Source of the DNA: Didymella arachidicola
Lineage: Eukaryota > Ascomycota > Dothideomycetes > Pleosporales > Didymellaceae
DNA: 64,000 nt
Assembly: GCA_016630955.3 (NCBI GenBank)
Contig: CM049999.1
Span: forward strand, 434,001-498,000
Direction: 5' to 3'
In this document: positions 44,319-55,066 of the stretch, in pieces
Position numbering within the stretch: the first letter of the stretch is position 1
Layout of the letters: each line of letters begins with the position of its first letter
Notes under the pieces: generated by a model
What the model was told of the DNA's origin: nothing
Seen by the model: the letters and a program-made list of their open reading frames with translations, nothing else
The model's database searches: none
Program-made: the position numbers and the translations under genes

Positions 44319-47300
44319 ATGGACGCGTACATGCCTTTCGATGTCAACTCGGAGGCTATAGATGGCGTTGACTGGTATGGTCTGCGCTCTACACCACTCT
44401 CTCAGCTAACGCCTCGCAGGTCCAAGACGGCTCTGGGACTGCGCGACTCATGGTCTCCTGCGCTCAAATGCCTTGTCAACTCCTGCGTCCTGCCGATGTC
44501 TCACTGCTGCGCCATCTTCTGGGGCAGTGAGCTTACAGTCATTGCGAACACGGCATGGATGAAAGCACAGGGTGATTTGGACGGGCAGGGCACAAGCGCA
44601 CTACGCAGCTATAAAGCAGAGGCATTAAGCACTCTGCAGCGAGTCGTGCGCGGCAGAACCGTCAAGGTAGGTAAGGATGATGCCCTGCCTTTCCAGTTAA
44701 GTCAATCTTCTCATCATACGTACACAGACGCAAGGTTCTTTCTGCGAAAGATCAACGATGAAGACCAAGAGTCGCAAATCCTCCTCAGCACCCTTCTTGA
44801 TGCCAACGGAAGTCGGCAGGGGGTGCTGGCACAGCTCATGCAGAACAATACGGTAGAGAAATACACAGCGCTCGAGGGCCTCGACAAATTAGCCCACCGA
44901 AACCCTGCGAAGACCGACAAGAAGTATGGCAACGAGAAACCGGATGGCAAGAGCAACGCAGGCCAGAAAGACGCTATGCAGACGCAACTTTTCCAACGAT
45001 TCGCCGAATTATTACCGAACGGTCTCGCGATTCTGGACAAAGACCTTGAAGCTATATTCGTTAACGATGGCTTCTTCAGGCTTACTACGAACAAGATGGC
45101 AAATGAGTTCCGCGCGTGGCCCGAGAGCATCCATCCAAACGATTATGATCGAGTGATGGCCGCCTATCGCAAGGCTTTTTCCCTTCGAGAAGACCTTAGG
45201 ATCGAATTCCGGTGCACAAGCGAAGCGACTGGTGAAGAGGGGGAGTGGAGATTGTTTCTGTTCAGACCCCTCAGTGAAGATTCTGAGGCAGGGTTCATTT
45301 GCGCCGTGGTCGACATCACTGAGATCAAGCAGGCCCAGCTGGCTCAAGAGAAGGCTGCGACCGAAGCTCAAGAAAGAAAAGAGCAGCAAGAGCGCTTCAT
45401 CGACATGGTGTCCCACGAGATCCGCAATCCGCTCAGTGCTGTCATGCATCTGGCCGAAGAAGTCAAGGACGTTACTCGCGAGATTGGCTTGAACCATGAA
45501 GACATCAGGGAGCAGGTTTCCGATATCATGGATGCCGCTGACACCATATTGCTCTGTGTTTCACATCAAAATACCCTCGTGGACGACATTCTCTCCTTCT
45601 CAAAATTGGACTCAATGATGCTGTCGTTGGTCCCGCGCGTAGTGCGACCCAAATGGGAGTTTTCGCAGGCTCTGAGAGTCTTCCAATCCGAGTTCAAGGC
45701 CAAGAGCATCAAGTTCCACTATGCGATGGACATTTCATACGAAGAACAAGGAATCGATCATGTCATCGCGGATCTTAACAGGATGAAGCAAGGTAACGAA
45801 CGTTTCCCCTTGATGCTTAGATCCTGGCTAACCTGACTAGTGCTGGTCAACCTGATTACAAACGCAGTCAAGTTCACGTCGCGGAAAAAGGGAGAAAAAA
45901 AGATTACGGTCTCTATGGGGGCTTCGGCGGAACGTCCAACATCATATCCTCCAAACGTCATATACTTTGGCCAAGACAAGGAAACGTTCCACATCGACTC
46001 TACCAAGTCCTCCGAGTGGGGTAATGGAGATGCCTTCTACCTCATGGTAGCTGTTAAGGACTCTGGCATTGGCATCAGCAAGGAAGACCAAGCCAAGCTC
46101 TTCGAACGATTTAGACAGGCGACACCGAAAACACAGGAGAAGTACGGCGGGTCCGGATTGGGACTTTTTATCTCGCGTAAACGTATGTACAGAAAGAAGC
46201 TACTGTCGCGACCATCACTGACCCCATGCTAGTGTGTCAGTTGCATGGAGGAGACATCGGCGTCAGCTCCAAGGAAGGGGATGGCTCCACCTTTGGATTT
46301 TTCTTCAAGGTTCGCAGATCAGACGGAGCAAGCACCGAGGATGGCCGGCCGCCATTCGGATCTCGATCAAATTCTGAGACTCCCGCAACCCCCAACCAAC
46401 GATCACAAACACCTCGACCAGGCTACAGCCGCGGTAATTCTAACCTTCAAGACATCAAAGAACGAAGGAATGAGCAAGGTAGGAAGCAGATCAAGATGGA
46501 AGCCAAAGAAAGCGAGTATGAGGCCCGAGACGAAATGTCCGAGGATGGGAACAAGCAGAAGCGTCCAGACCTTAATCATCAGTTGACGAGTCACTCAGGG
46601 GTAGACACGGATAACATCGACTGGTCGCTTAAGAACCCTCCTACGGAGTACTTCCCTGAATCGCACCCCGAGTCCAACGAGGACCATCGATACAAAGAGA
46701 CAGAGGGGGTTGCTAGTGAAGTCAGCCCTCCTTTGGAAGGTCACGATGGTCGCGTGCCTTACTCCAAGACCGGCGAAAGCGTACGTCAGGAAGCAGCAGC
46801 TGATAAAGTGCATAAGGCGCAAAGCACTCGGCAAAAGGCCGACAAGCGCACCCTTCTCCTCGTCGAGGATAACCTTATAAACCAAAAAGTCCTTCGCCGC
46901 CAACTTCAGACCCGCGGGTTCGAAGTCTTCGTCGCGAACAATGGTCAAGAAGCCATTGACGCGGTAGCCAAACGAGGCGAGACAGCCGCGGAGGATCTCC
47001 ACAGCCGGAACTACTTCGACTGTATTCTGATGGATCAAGAGATGCCCATCAAGGATGGTAATCAGGCGACATCCGAGATCAGGCAGCTGCAGGACGAGGG
47101 CAAGGCCGGCTACAGCAAAATCCTTGGTGTCAGTGCGAACGTCCGCGAAGCGCAGCGGACCAGCATGCGGGAAGCAGGCATGGACGATCTCATCAGCAAA
47201 CCTTTCAAGGTGGATGCTCTGGTCAAAAAGATCGACGAGCTTACTATAGGAGGTGAAGATGGCAATGGTGAAGACGGGAAACTGGCCGACGAAGCTAAGC

Positions 47301-47656
47301 AAGTCGACAACAGCAAAGGGGTGAAGACTGACGAGTCGTTGATGAAGGGAGAGCAAGAAACAAGAGACAGGAGAAGTGAGGGGCAGGTCGACGGTGAGAG
47401 AGGGGCTGAGAATCCTGGCGACAAGCGAAAAGAAAGGAGAGGAGAGAAGGAAAACGAAGCGCGGAAGGTGGAAGGGGCAGTCGTCGACATAAAGATGGGT
47501 GAAGACGCGAAGCTTTATCAACCGACAACCATACCAGACAAGAAGCAGAGTAATGGCAGTCAGAGCAAACAGGATTCCGGGAAGAGTCAGCGGGGCCCGC
47601 AGAAATCTGACGAGACTGAGGGCAAGACCAAGGACAGGCGTGAGCAGAAGGGGTAG
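44319..47656 (+). CDS. Hybrid histidine kinase with PAS domain
   Basis: Four exons: 44319-44374, 44420-45792, 45841-46182 and 46233-47656 (introns 45, 48 and 50 bp), 1064 aa. Order of domains: an N-terminal input region (TALGLRDSWSPALKCLV), a PAS domain (about 220-330; FAELLPNGLAILDKDLEAIF), and HisKA with the phospho-acceptor His in DMVSHEIRNPLSAV (about 350). The HATPase_c follows with N-box VLVNLITNAVKFT, G1 DSGIGIS, F-box LFERFRQA and G2 GGSGLGLFIS. A roughly 190-residue linker leads to a receiver domain (about 795-910; LLLVEDNLINQKVL, phospho-Asp in ILMDQEMPIKDG, KPFK). A Lys/Glu-rich tail of about 150 residues follows. Such proteins feed the Ypd1-Ssk1/Skn7 phosphorelay. No membrane segment, so cytosolic. 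Intron 1 is stop-free and in frame. Confidence 0.93.
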
Positions 47657-48273
47657 CTTTTCATTTCCCTACGCTTGTAGACATTGCATCGCATGGTGTA
47701 GAGCGTTATTGGGAGTAGCAAAGACGGCGGCATTGCATTTGTGGCTTGGTGCTGCGACGGTTATGATAGTACGGCTCGAGTTTGATATCCCCTGGTCGAT
47801 TATTCATCTTTAAAAAATGGCTCTGCACATGTAATGACTGGTGAAGGCCTCTGTATGTTATTCACATGCGCAGAGATCGTTTGTTCCGTGTCTTATGTGA
47901 AGGCAGTCTTATAATGTAGAACAATAAGTCAGTTCGCACACAAAATCGAGCAGGTCACCGCCGATGTCGAATCGTCGCTAACAGTCGGCAACATGACACT
48001 CAAGCCCTCGATCCTCACCTCAATACCGGTCATGTGAAGCCAGGAAGAGGATGCGTTCGAAAGATACCTTGCAGATAAGGTACACCCACGATACGCGAGT
48101 CATGCACTATCCATCCCACTTCACCCCACTTCTCCGCCCGCGACGGACGACATAACAGCTTTGCATGCATGATGATTGAGTTGCCGCGCAGTTCTCATAG
48201 TTATTACTAGTTCCTGATATTCATCTTGTTCCCAGACTGATACCCAACTATTTGCTGTACTCACACCTCGACC
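47657..48273. other. Intergenic, no gene seen
   Basis: About 620 bp between the kinase and SDR genes. Nothing recognised. Confidence 0.5.
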
Positions 48274-49068
48274 ATGGCGACGGAGTTTCAAGACAAGGTC
48301 GCGCTGATAACCGGAGGAGCAAGTGGCATAGGGTACGTCACAGCATAATCTCCCGCTAACCAAGCCTACTGATCTGAATATCAAAGCCGCGCAACAGCCC
48401 TCAAACTCTCCTCCCTCGGCGCTAAACTATCCGTCTGCGACATCAACGCCTCCGCCCTCTTCACCCTCCCCAGCCTCACCAAAACACAGACCTACACCCA
48501 ACCCGTCGACGTCTCAAACACAGACCAAGTATCCTCCTTCATCGCAAACACAATCGCGCACTTTGGAAAAATAAACCTCGTATTCAACTGCGCAGGCGTA
48601 AACCCAACCTCCATCCCCCTCGAAGAAACCTCAGACACCTACTGGGACACCCTCGTCAACACAAACCTCAAAGCCGTATTCCTCATCACCCGCGCCTGCA
48701 TCCCGCACCTCTCCCGCGGGAGCGCAATCGTAAACGTAAGCAGCATAAGCGGCCTCCGCGGCTGCGCACAGCAATCCGTGTACTGCGCCACGAAATTCGG
48801 ACTCATAGGCTTGAGCAAGAGTCTTGCGCTGGAGTTGGGGCCACGCGGGGTCAGGGTGAATTGCGTGGCGCCTGGTTATATTGATACGCCGAGTAATGCG
48901 GGGGTGGTGAGGGGTGGAGAGGCGGTGGAGAGGATGAGGGTGGGGAATGCGTTGGAGAGGGTGGGGGAGCCGGGGGAGGTGGCGGATGTTGTTGTGTTTT
49001 TGATGGGGGAGGGGGCGAGGTATGTTAATGGGGCGGTGGTGGAAATTGATGGGGGGTTGAGGGGGTAG
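48274..49068 (+). CDS. Short-chain dehydrogenase/reductase (classical SDR)
   Basis: Exons 48274-48332 and 48387-49068 (54-bp intron), 246 aa. The Rossmann motif TGGASGIG is completed across the intron (split Gly codon). NCAGVN (structural NAG), the catalytic Ser in NVSSISG and YCATK (YxxxK) are all present, followed by VNCVAPGYIDTP and an end EIDGGLRG. It resembles FabG/cis-diol or sugar-alcohol dehydrogenases. The Asp at the end of the second strand (VCDIN) favours NAD(H). Substrate unknown. The coding strand switches from strongly C-rich to strongly G-rich near 48790 (see findings). Confidence 0.92.
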
Positions 49069-49848
49069 TGCGATGACTTATATCACAACACAGCTTGAGA
49101 CCAGGGGATCTGTGTAACTCATACCAGATCAAAGTCGAAACACTCGCCTCGAAACAATGCAACTCACAGCCGCAGTAGGCCTTGACTCGAGAGAATACCT
49201 CTGCAGGCCGGGGGGCCCGAATGCTTTGATCATCGTTGATGTCGAGTGCATATTTCGATGCCATCATAAACGAGAACTTCGAACGGGCGGCTCGAAGGCT
49301 AGCTCGGTCAGCTTTGGCCCAATACATGGACTGGTATGACCCCTCGGCGTCCATATTAAGAGGGAGTGATTAGCGGAGATTGCGGGAACTCTGAAAACGG
49401 GCGAAGAAGTCGAGGTATTTTGCGGTCCTTGGGATGAACCTAGTGGACCGGAGCGCCACTTCTGGATCGCTACCGGCACTTACACTAGGTTTGCGCTCGC
49501 AAGAACCCCTGTAGCTAAGCAACTGCTATTGGTGTTGGCTACATGAAGACCATGATGAGATATGTGGGGAGCGGTGTGGCAGCCATAGTGTTTGCACCTG
49601 CCTCGTGAACCACCTGGGCAGGCACTCAGACCACCACATGGCGAAACTCGCACACTCGCACACTCATAGTTCTACACTAACCTCCACCTGCGAGTTTAGG
49701 ACTCGTATGTAAGAGAGGTGAAGCATCAGGGTGAGGCATAGCCATCGCCCAGCGCTATCGATCCACTACGCCGATGCAATGGCGGTGCCATCGAAACTGA
49801 GGTATCCTACTCTCGTTGCTTACTTTTTGCTAACAATCTGCAAAGCGA
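49069..49848. other. Intergenic, no supported gene
   Basis: About 780 bp. An ATG at 49780 followed by a GTATCC donor-like site and a CTAAC...AAAG acceptor at 49845 hints that the zinc-finger transcript starts here, but I cannot join it in frame with confidence. Confidence 0.4.
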
Positions 49849-50527
49849 ATGTTCAACGGCACCCAGCCTACTTCTGTTCAGGTGGAAACCCAGCCTAAAG
49901 CACAAGAGCCCTCACCAGCAGCCATAATTCCTAGAATAGGAGCCAACCTTCCAAGTCCAGCTCCTAGATGTGGAAGTACCAGACCAACAGTGGCCATACC
50001 TCGTTCCCGGTTGCGGTAGAGTCTACACATACAGAGAAGGCCTTCATGTTCACACCAATGATCAGCATGGCGAAAGGCTAGGCCAACGATTTCCGTGTAC
50101 ATTCATTAATTGCAACAAGTTTTACGAGTCCAACACCGCGCTACGAGGACATGTGCAGTTGCAGCATGATACTTTCGAAGGCCAGACTTTTCAATGTCAA
50201 GCTGCCGGTTGCAACAAAACATATCCCACTGAGGTCGCTCTTCGATGCCACGAAAGAGACAGACATGCTCCAGGATCTGACCAAGGCTTTCCATGTCTGG
50301 TCGCCGGCTGCGACAACAATCAAGAGAACGCTCAGCCCGACCAAGACGATTTGTCTCTCATTGACAACAGCATGGATTTACATTCCCAGGCTTCTCGCAC
50401 GGGACAAGACCTCCTACCGCAAACACGGAGACTCTGTCCAGCAACGTGCTGGATTATGGACCAACTCGCCTGGGATGTACCATATAAAGGAAATAACGAG
50501 ACATCTACAGTAGATTTTAACACGTAG
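49849..50527 (+). CDS. C2H2 zinc-finger protein (model uncertain)
   Basis: The frame covering 49940-50527 encodes finger-like units joined by typical linkers. Unit 1 is YLVPGCGRVYTYREGLHVH, in which the first Cys is replaced by Tyr. Two complete C-x4-C...H-x4-H fingers follow (FPCTFINCNKFYESNTALRG..., FQCQAAGCNKTYPTEVALRC...). The start of a fourth (FPCLVAGCDN) loses its histidines. No ATG opens this frame. A plausible first exon is 49849-49881 (MFNGTQPTSVQ) joined to 49940 by a weak intron with a GTGGAA donor. The C-terminus after residue about 130 is unconvincing and the real transcript may splice onward to 50561. It could be an intact nucleic-acid-binding protein with a different exon layout, or a decaying gene. 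Confidence 0.45.
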
Positions 50528-50560
50528 AATGTGAACACATGGATGACACCCTTTGCCTGA

Positions 50561-50848
50561 GCTGTTGATGGGATATGCTCAATACCAGGAGAGAGAAATA
50601 ACATCCTGGTTCATACATGGGCCAATCAGCTGGCATTGACCTCCTATGGCGACAAGACAGGTCGAGACCTTTTCGTACTCAAGCTCGTGGGCCTTGAGGT
50701 GTTCATGACCGCATTGCCAACAGCATGGATCGAGCAGGCGGTCGAAGAAATAGTGAGAGCATTCCAGAAGGCGGCAGAAGTGAACGAGGAGCTTTCTTCT
50801 GAGCTGTTTGTGGTGCGAGCGGCATTTTCTCGATGGCTTTCTATCTGA
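50561..50848 (+). CDS. Possible 3' exon of the zinc-finger locus
   Basis: An open frame preceded by an acceptor-like CCTGAG reads protein-like: VHTWANQLALTSYGDKTGRD, LPTAWIEQAVEEIVRAFQKA, ending FSRWLSI and a stop. It has no ATG near its start, so it is either a terminal exon of the upstream zinc-finger gene or a chance ORF. It is listed separately because I could not place the connecting intron. Confidence 0.35.
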   Translation, partial: AVDGICSIPGERNNILVHTWANQLALTSYGDKTGRDLFVLKLVGLEVFMTALPTAWIEQAVEEIVRAFQKAAEVNEELSSELFVVRAAFSRWLSI

Positions 50849-52186
50849 GTGGCCGGACCAGCGTGCACTTAGCGACCGAAGAAGCGCATCACTCCCCAAC
50901 GAAGCCGTCTATTGGGCGCATCATAAACATATGTTGTATCTTAAGATATACTCTCTATATACTTCGTCACATCATCATGCAATACTACCACACTTTATCC
51001 CGTTCCCTTCGTCTGCTCTCGTATCTAAACTTGGATCATCTATGAAGTTGTCCTGCGCTGTGACACATGTCGCATGCAAAGTATTGCACCATAACACTGT
51101 GGTGTCCTGGTTTCGTGGCGCATGGCGTCGTCTAGTCAGAGGAGAGCGGGCGCTTAGGATGACGACGGAAACGAAGAAACCAGCTGTATAATGAGATAGG
51201 TCGCAGCGAGCCGTTGACAGCGAGGCTTCTGCGCCGCCAGGCGGCATGTCCTTCGCTATCACACCGCCAATGTGTCATCCACGCCCATTGCTGTAATGTC
51301 AGGTATTCACATATGTTCAGAGCAGCACAGTCTTGCATCCTGAGCTGACCAGCCGACCTCCGCTTTCGCTGCAGCGCAATCCGACCCCTTTAGAGCGCAG
51401 CATCTGCCCCAGAATCAACTTCTTATTCGTTCACTGTCAGGTACGATCATTTTCTACCCCTAAAGTTACCTGAGCTATGAACGCCGTATTACCCAGAACT
51501 TCATCCACTTGCCATTACCCTGAACAGTACCCAATCTCTTCCCTCTCCCTTTTGACTTGGATACCTTTGTCTAGGTCGACTGGACGAGAGGTTGTGTTGA
51601 GAAGAACGCAGACCGTCTTCCAAAAACCCTTTGAGATTTCTACTCTCTCTGTCCCCATCGTGGATTTACAGACGCTTTCCTACTGCCATTTAACTTTGTT
51701 TATCAAACTGCGCTGTATTCACAGATCAGTTTGAGCATTAAACTAGAGCCGTTCCTCTAAACTGTTCACGAGCGGCATGCAGCAAGCATTTAGCGGAATA
51801 AGCAAAGTACTTAACCATACAGTGTTGCCCTTGTCGGAGCTCCATCCGCGCAGCAATATTTCCTTACTACGGTTCTAGTATGAACTGATACATCCGGAAT
51901 TGTTCCTAAAACATCTTCAGGGTCGCGCACGGAACTTAAACATCCATTTCATACGATCAGATCGAAGACGCATATGCTCAGCGGGCTGATTTCCGTCTTA
52001 CCTTCTTCTACCAAGATACAGGGAGCCTATGCCTACAAAATCTCTCGTTATGAGAGATAGAAAGCGGGACTCATGCGTCCTAGCGAAGGATTTATCAAAG
52101 CAAGTACCACTTCCTTATATCTCAATAAAAGAGATATGAACAAAACGGCCTGCATATAGCTAGTAAGGCAGCAACTATAAAAGTCC
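50849..52186. other. Gene-poor, relatively AT-rich stretch
   Basis: About 1.3 kb. An 85-codon ORF at 51477-51734 has no features. Part of 51740-52190 is AT-richer, with short near-repeats of AGAGATA type. No transposon coding sequence seen. Confidence 0.4.
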
Positions 52187-53272
52187 TTACGCTAGCGCTC
52201 GAGCCACGGGTTCTGGACCCTGGGCATCGCCACCCATGCACATTTTAAACATTAGCAAGGGCAATGGACATGTGCCGGCTTGTCGAATGTATGAAGTCTG
52301 GCTAGAGTGGTAGTGCATGATGGACTCGGCATCATACACATCGCCATTAGCCATGCTGCCCATGGGGTTGGTGCCCACAGTGTATGACTTGGCAATGAGC
52401 ATGAAACCACGGGTCAGGTCCCCGATCTTGCACACTTGCTTGATATAGCAGTTGTCCAACCTGTTGCAGATAACTCTCTCGTTCGTCGTATTCCGCGAGC
52501 TTATCACACTGGAAGTCAACATACTTTTCTCCTGGAGCATGGTCAGTGATATGAGTCCAGCAAAGTGTGCGGTCTGTCTTACGGTCGCTGCGTTAGTGTT
52601 CGTGTTCCCTACCGAGAACTAAGGACATGTTAGACGATCATGGCCACGCATGTTGTAAAGAGGTGCTAGCTGTGCCCAATTCCATGCGCCACTTCAGCGA
52701 CCGCTTCCGGTGAGATGAAGCTATCATTGGACCCGGACCTCGGAGTTATTATTGAGATCTGGATCGACAAACAGCTGGTGACGCCCTGGAGCTGTTGACT
52801 CCGCATCGTAACTAATATCGGACGACATTGTGCAAACTATGCCCTGCCGTTGATCGATGAGAAGCTCTAGCGTATCCGCGGGAACATGATCATGCCAATC
52901 CTCGTTTTCATCCCTGCAAAAATCGCTTTCGCCGTTCAAGGGAATGAACTCTCTGAACTCGACGCAATTTCTGCTGTCACTGCCGGGCTCTCCTAGATTA
53001 TCAGCCCACAGCTTGATGGCTTCCTTGACATACCATTGAAATTGCTCGTTGATAACGTGGTCGTTGTAGCAATATGTGATTGTGCAGCGACCACTTGGTC
53101 TACAAGCACAGGTCAAAGCGTAACTGTGGACGCTCTCGACGTATCCATGGTCGACTTGCTCACTGATATCAGCGATGATAGCTGTGAAGTTGTCATGTGG
53201 GATGGGTCGCAGTGCATGCGCCGCAGATGATGTTGACACGCAACCGAAGAGGAGGACAACGGGATGCATCAT
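52187..53272 (-). pseudogene. Decayed astacin-like (M12A) secreted metalloprotease
   Basis: The 5' part is open from an ATG at 53272 (signal peptide MMHPVVLLFGCVSTSSAAHA) through TITYCYNDHVINEQFQWYVK, a typical start of an astacin domain, to a stop at 52724. Downstream pieces in other frames continue the domain: SPEAVAEVA then HGIGH at 52686-52672 where the family has HExxH, REHEH at about 52604-52596 (the third zinc His), YVDFQCDKLAEYDE near 52530, and the Met-turn DAESIMHYHS near 52320. Lesions: a one-base frameshift just before 52724, Glu to Gly in the catalytic motif, a TAA at 52595-52593 where the family has Gln of HEHQR, and a GC instead of a GT at the following intron. The introns otherwise look normal. 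I call it a pseudogene. Confidence 0.65.
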
Positions 53273-53990
53273 GGTTGATTCGGGCTTCCTTTAGTAGCGT
53301 TTGAGGAAGCGGAACAGACGTAGTGGGCTCTGGGGAACATATGAAGGGGTTCGTGAGGAGTGAAATGGTGTGCGGTTGAGAACCCCGTTCACAGAGCGAA
53401 CATGCTCACGTGCGGGCTACAACGAGCACAGAATGCAAACCAAGATCTGAATAATAAAGGAGAGTATAGCCTTTAATTAGGACAAGGCTGCAGGACCCAT
53501 CGTATTCGAAGACATTCTCCGACAAGAACCCCTCGATGCGGATCTGACTCTTGTCAGATAACACTATCTAGGTATGAACCTGATCTGATACATGAGCTAC
53601 ATGCACCTTTCTTCAAGGTTAGTTGTAGACTGGAAGAAGGTTGCCTGTCCCCGAAGCATGCTTGCAGTTTACGATTGCGACTGTCGAGACTCTTGGCATC
53701 GACCACTTCGTCTACGAGAGTGATCAAAGCGAAATTGGAACATCGAGCATGACTGAAGAAGCCCGGGATGCCAGGTGCGCGCAGCTACAAACTCGTGAGG
53801 TGTCAACGCGGCATGGGCCCGTATCTGCTGGAGGCTCGGTAAGGAAGCACCAGCCCCACTTAAGTCGAGTGCTCCTTCCCATTCCATGACCACTCCAGCA
53901 CGAACAATGGCTCCTAACAAAAGCAATCGCCCCCCACATAATCTATGCACTGCGTTGATTACTCATCAAGACAGCAGACATACCTGCAAG
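53273..53990. other. Intergenic, no gene seen
   Basis: About 720 bp between the astacin remnant and tRNA-Asn. Overlapping ORFs on both strands at 53640-53950 have no recognisable content. Confidence 0.5.
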
Positions 53991-54077
53991 TCCCCCATGG
54001 CCCAATGGTCAAGGCGTCCGACTGTTACCGCTTAACGGCACATCGGGAGATTCGAAGTTCGATCCTTCGTGGGGGAG
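53991..54077 (+). tRNA. tRNA-Asn (anticodon GTT) with a 14-nt intron
   Basis: A full cloverleaf can be drawn. The acceptor stem TCCCCCA (53991-53997) pairs with TGGGGGA (54070-54076), with G discriminator at 54077. The D arm is TGGCCCAATGGTCAAGGCG. The anticodon stem TCCGA/TCGGG has one U-G pair, and the T arm is CGAAG-TTCGATC-CTTCG. The loop CTGTTA, with anticodon GTT at 54024-54026, is interrupted after position 37 by 14 nt (54028-54041), followed by A38. The intron holds TAAC, complementary to the anticodon region, as is usual in eukaryotic tRNA introns. D-arm and anticodon match eukaryotic tRNA-Asn. Confidence 0.93.
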
Positions 54078-54082
54078 TTATC

Positions 54083-54089
54083 TTTTTTT
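54083..54089 (+). terminator. RNA polymerase III terminator (T7)
   Basis: A run of seven T begins 6 bases after the tRNA discriminator base, the usual Pol III stop signal. Confidence 0.85.
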
Positions 54090-55066
54090 GAACATTCCAT
54101 TAGCTGGCCGGCTTCTAAGCTCATTCCATAACCGGGTAACATCAGTTCCTCGATAGCGGTACGATTCTGACTCCTGCAAGTTGCTGTTGATGCTCCATCT
54201 CCTTAATTAAGTGGTTTTACTGCACGTCAACGCTAGTACCAAACAGCGCGGACTCCCTTTTGCAATTATCACCACTCGGTTGCATCCTCAACAGCGACAA
54301 GAGTGTTGTACGCCTGCACGCATAATGGGCAGGCTTGCGAGGGGGACTGGAAAGCTACGCTGCCGCGATACACAACAAGATATTTGCAACAACAGCGACT
54401 GCGGAGGTGATGTCCTTTGACAATGATATAGAAAATATTGTCGTGGATGAGCGGATAGGAGAGAGGACGGTTGTTCGCTGGTTGCGTCTTGTCTAACGAA
54501 GATCATTGCATACGCTAACACCCAGAGAAGACTAGTTCCTTCCTTATTCGTTGCTCCGAACATGGAACTGCTCCCAGGTAACCTTGGAAGCGGAGTCCAA
54601 AAGTGACTTCTGAAGTGAATACGCATATCAATGACGAAAATTAAACTTCGATTTGTGAATGGTGAAATCATGCTGCATTGCCGGCGTTCCAAGACGCAGA
54701 AAAAAGATGACTGTTGCGCTCTGAATGCGGCAAGCGCAAACATGATTGGCTGTAACCACCCGTGGACGACCCTTGTTTTCGGCCGCAGTGCCCTTGTTTT
54801 GCGCGCCCCTTCGCAACCTCAAGAAACCGCTCATCCAACCCGTCAGGAATCCCCAACGCCAAAACCCAACCACAATCATCAAAATCCATCACATGCATCT
54901 CGGATACTGATGCGCTGGACTCAACGAGTAGTTTGAGACCCATATCGGCATTATTGCGACGCGTCTTCGTCGCGAAACTGCGGGCGCAGGGCCGGAGGCG
55001 GCCACCTGTCCCCACGGCAGAGTCTGCGGTCACGTGCACGACTGCAACTCGCAGGGCTGAAGCAAC
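54090..55066. other. Intergenic, EPL1 upstream, no gene seen
   Basis: About 980 bp. A 172-codon minus-strand ORF (54668-55186) overlaps the EPL1 start and has no recognisable domain; treated as a shadow. Confidence 0.45.

Noticed and set aside
46595..47521. 308-codon minus-strand ORF over the 3' part of the histidine kinase
   Set aside because: It lies antisense to the receiver domain and charged tail and has no independent support.
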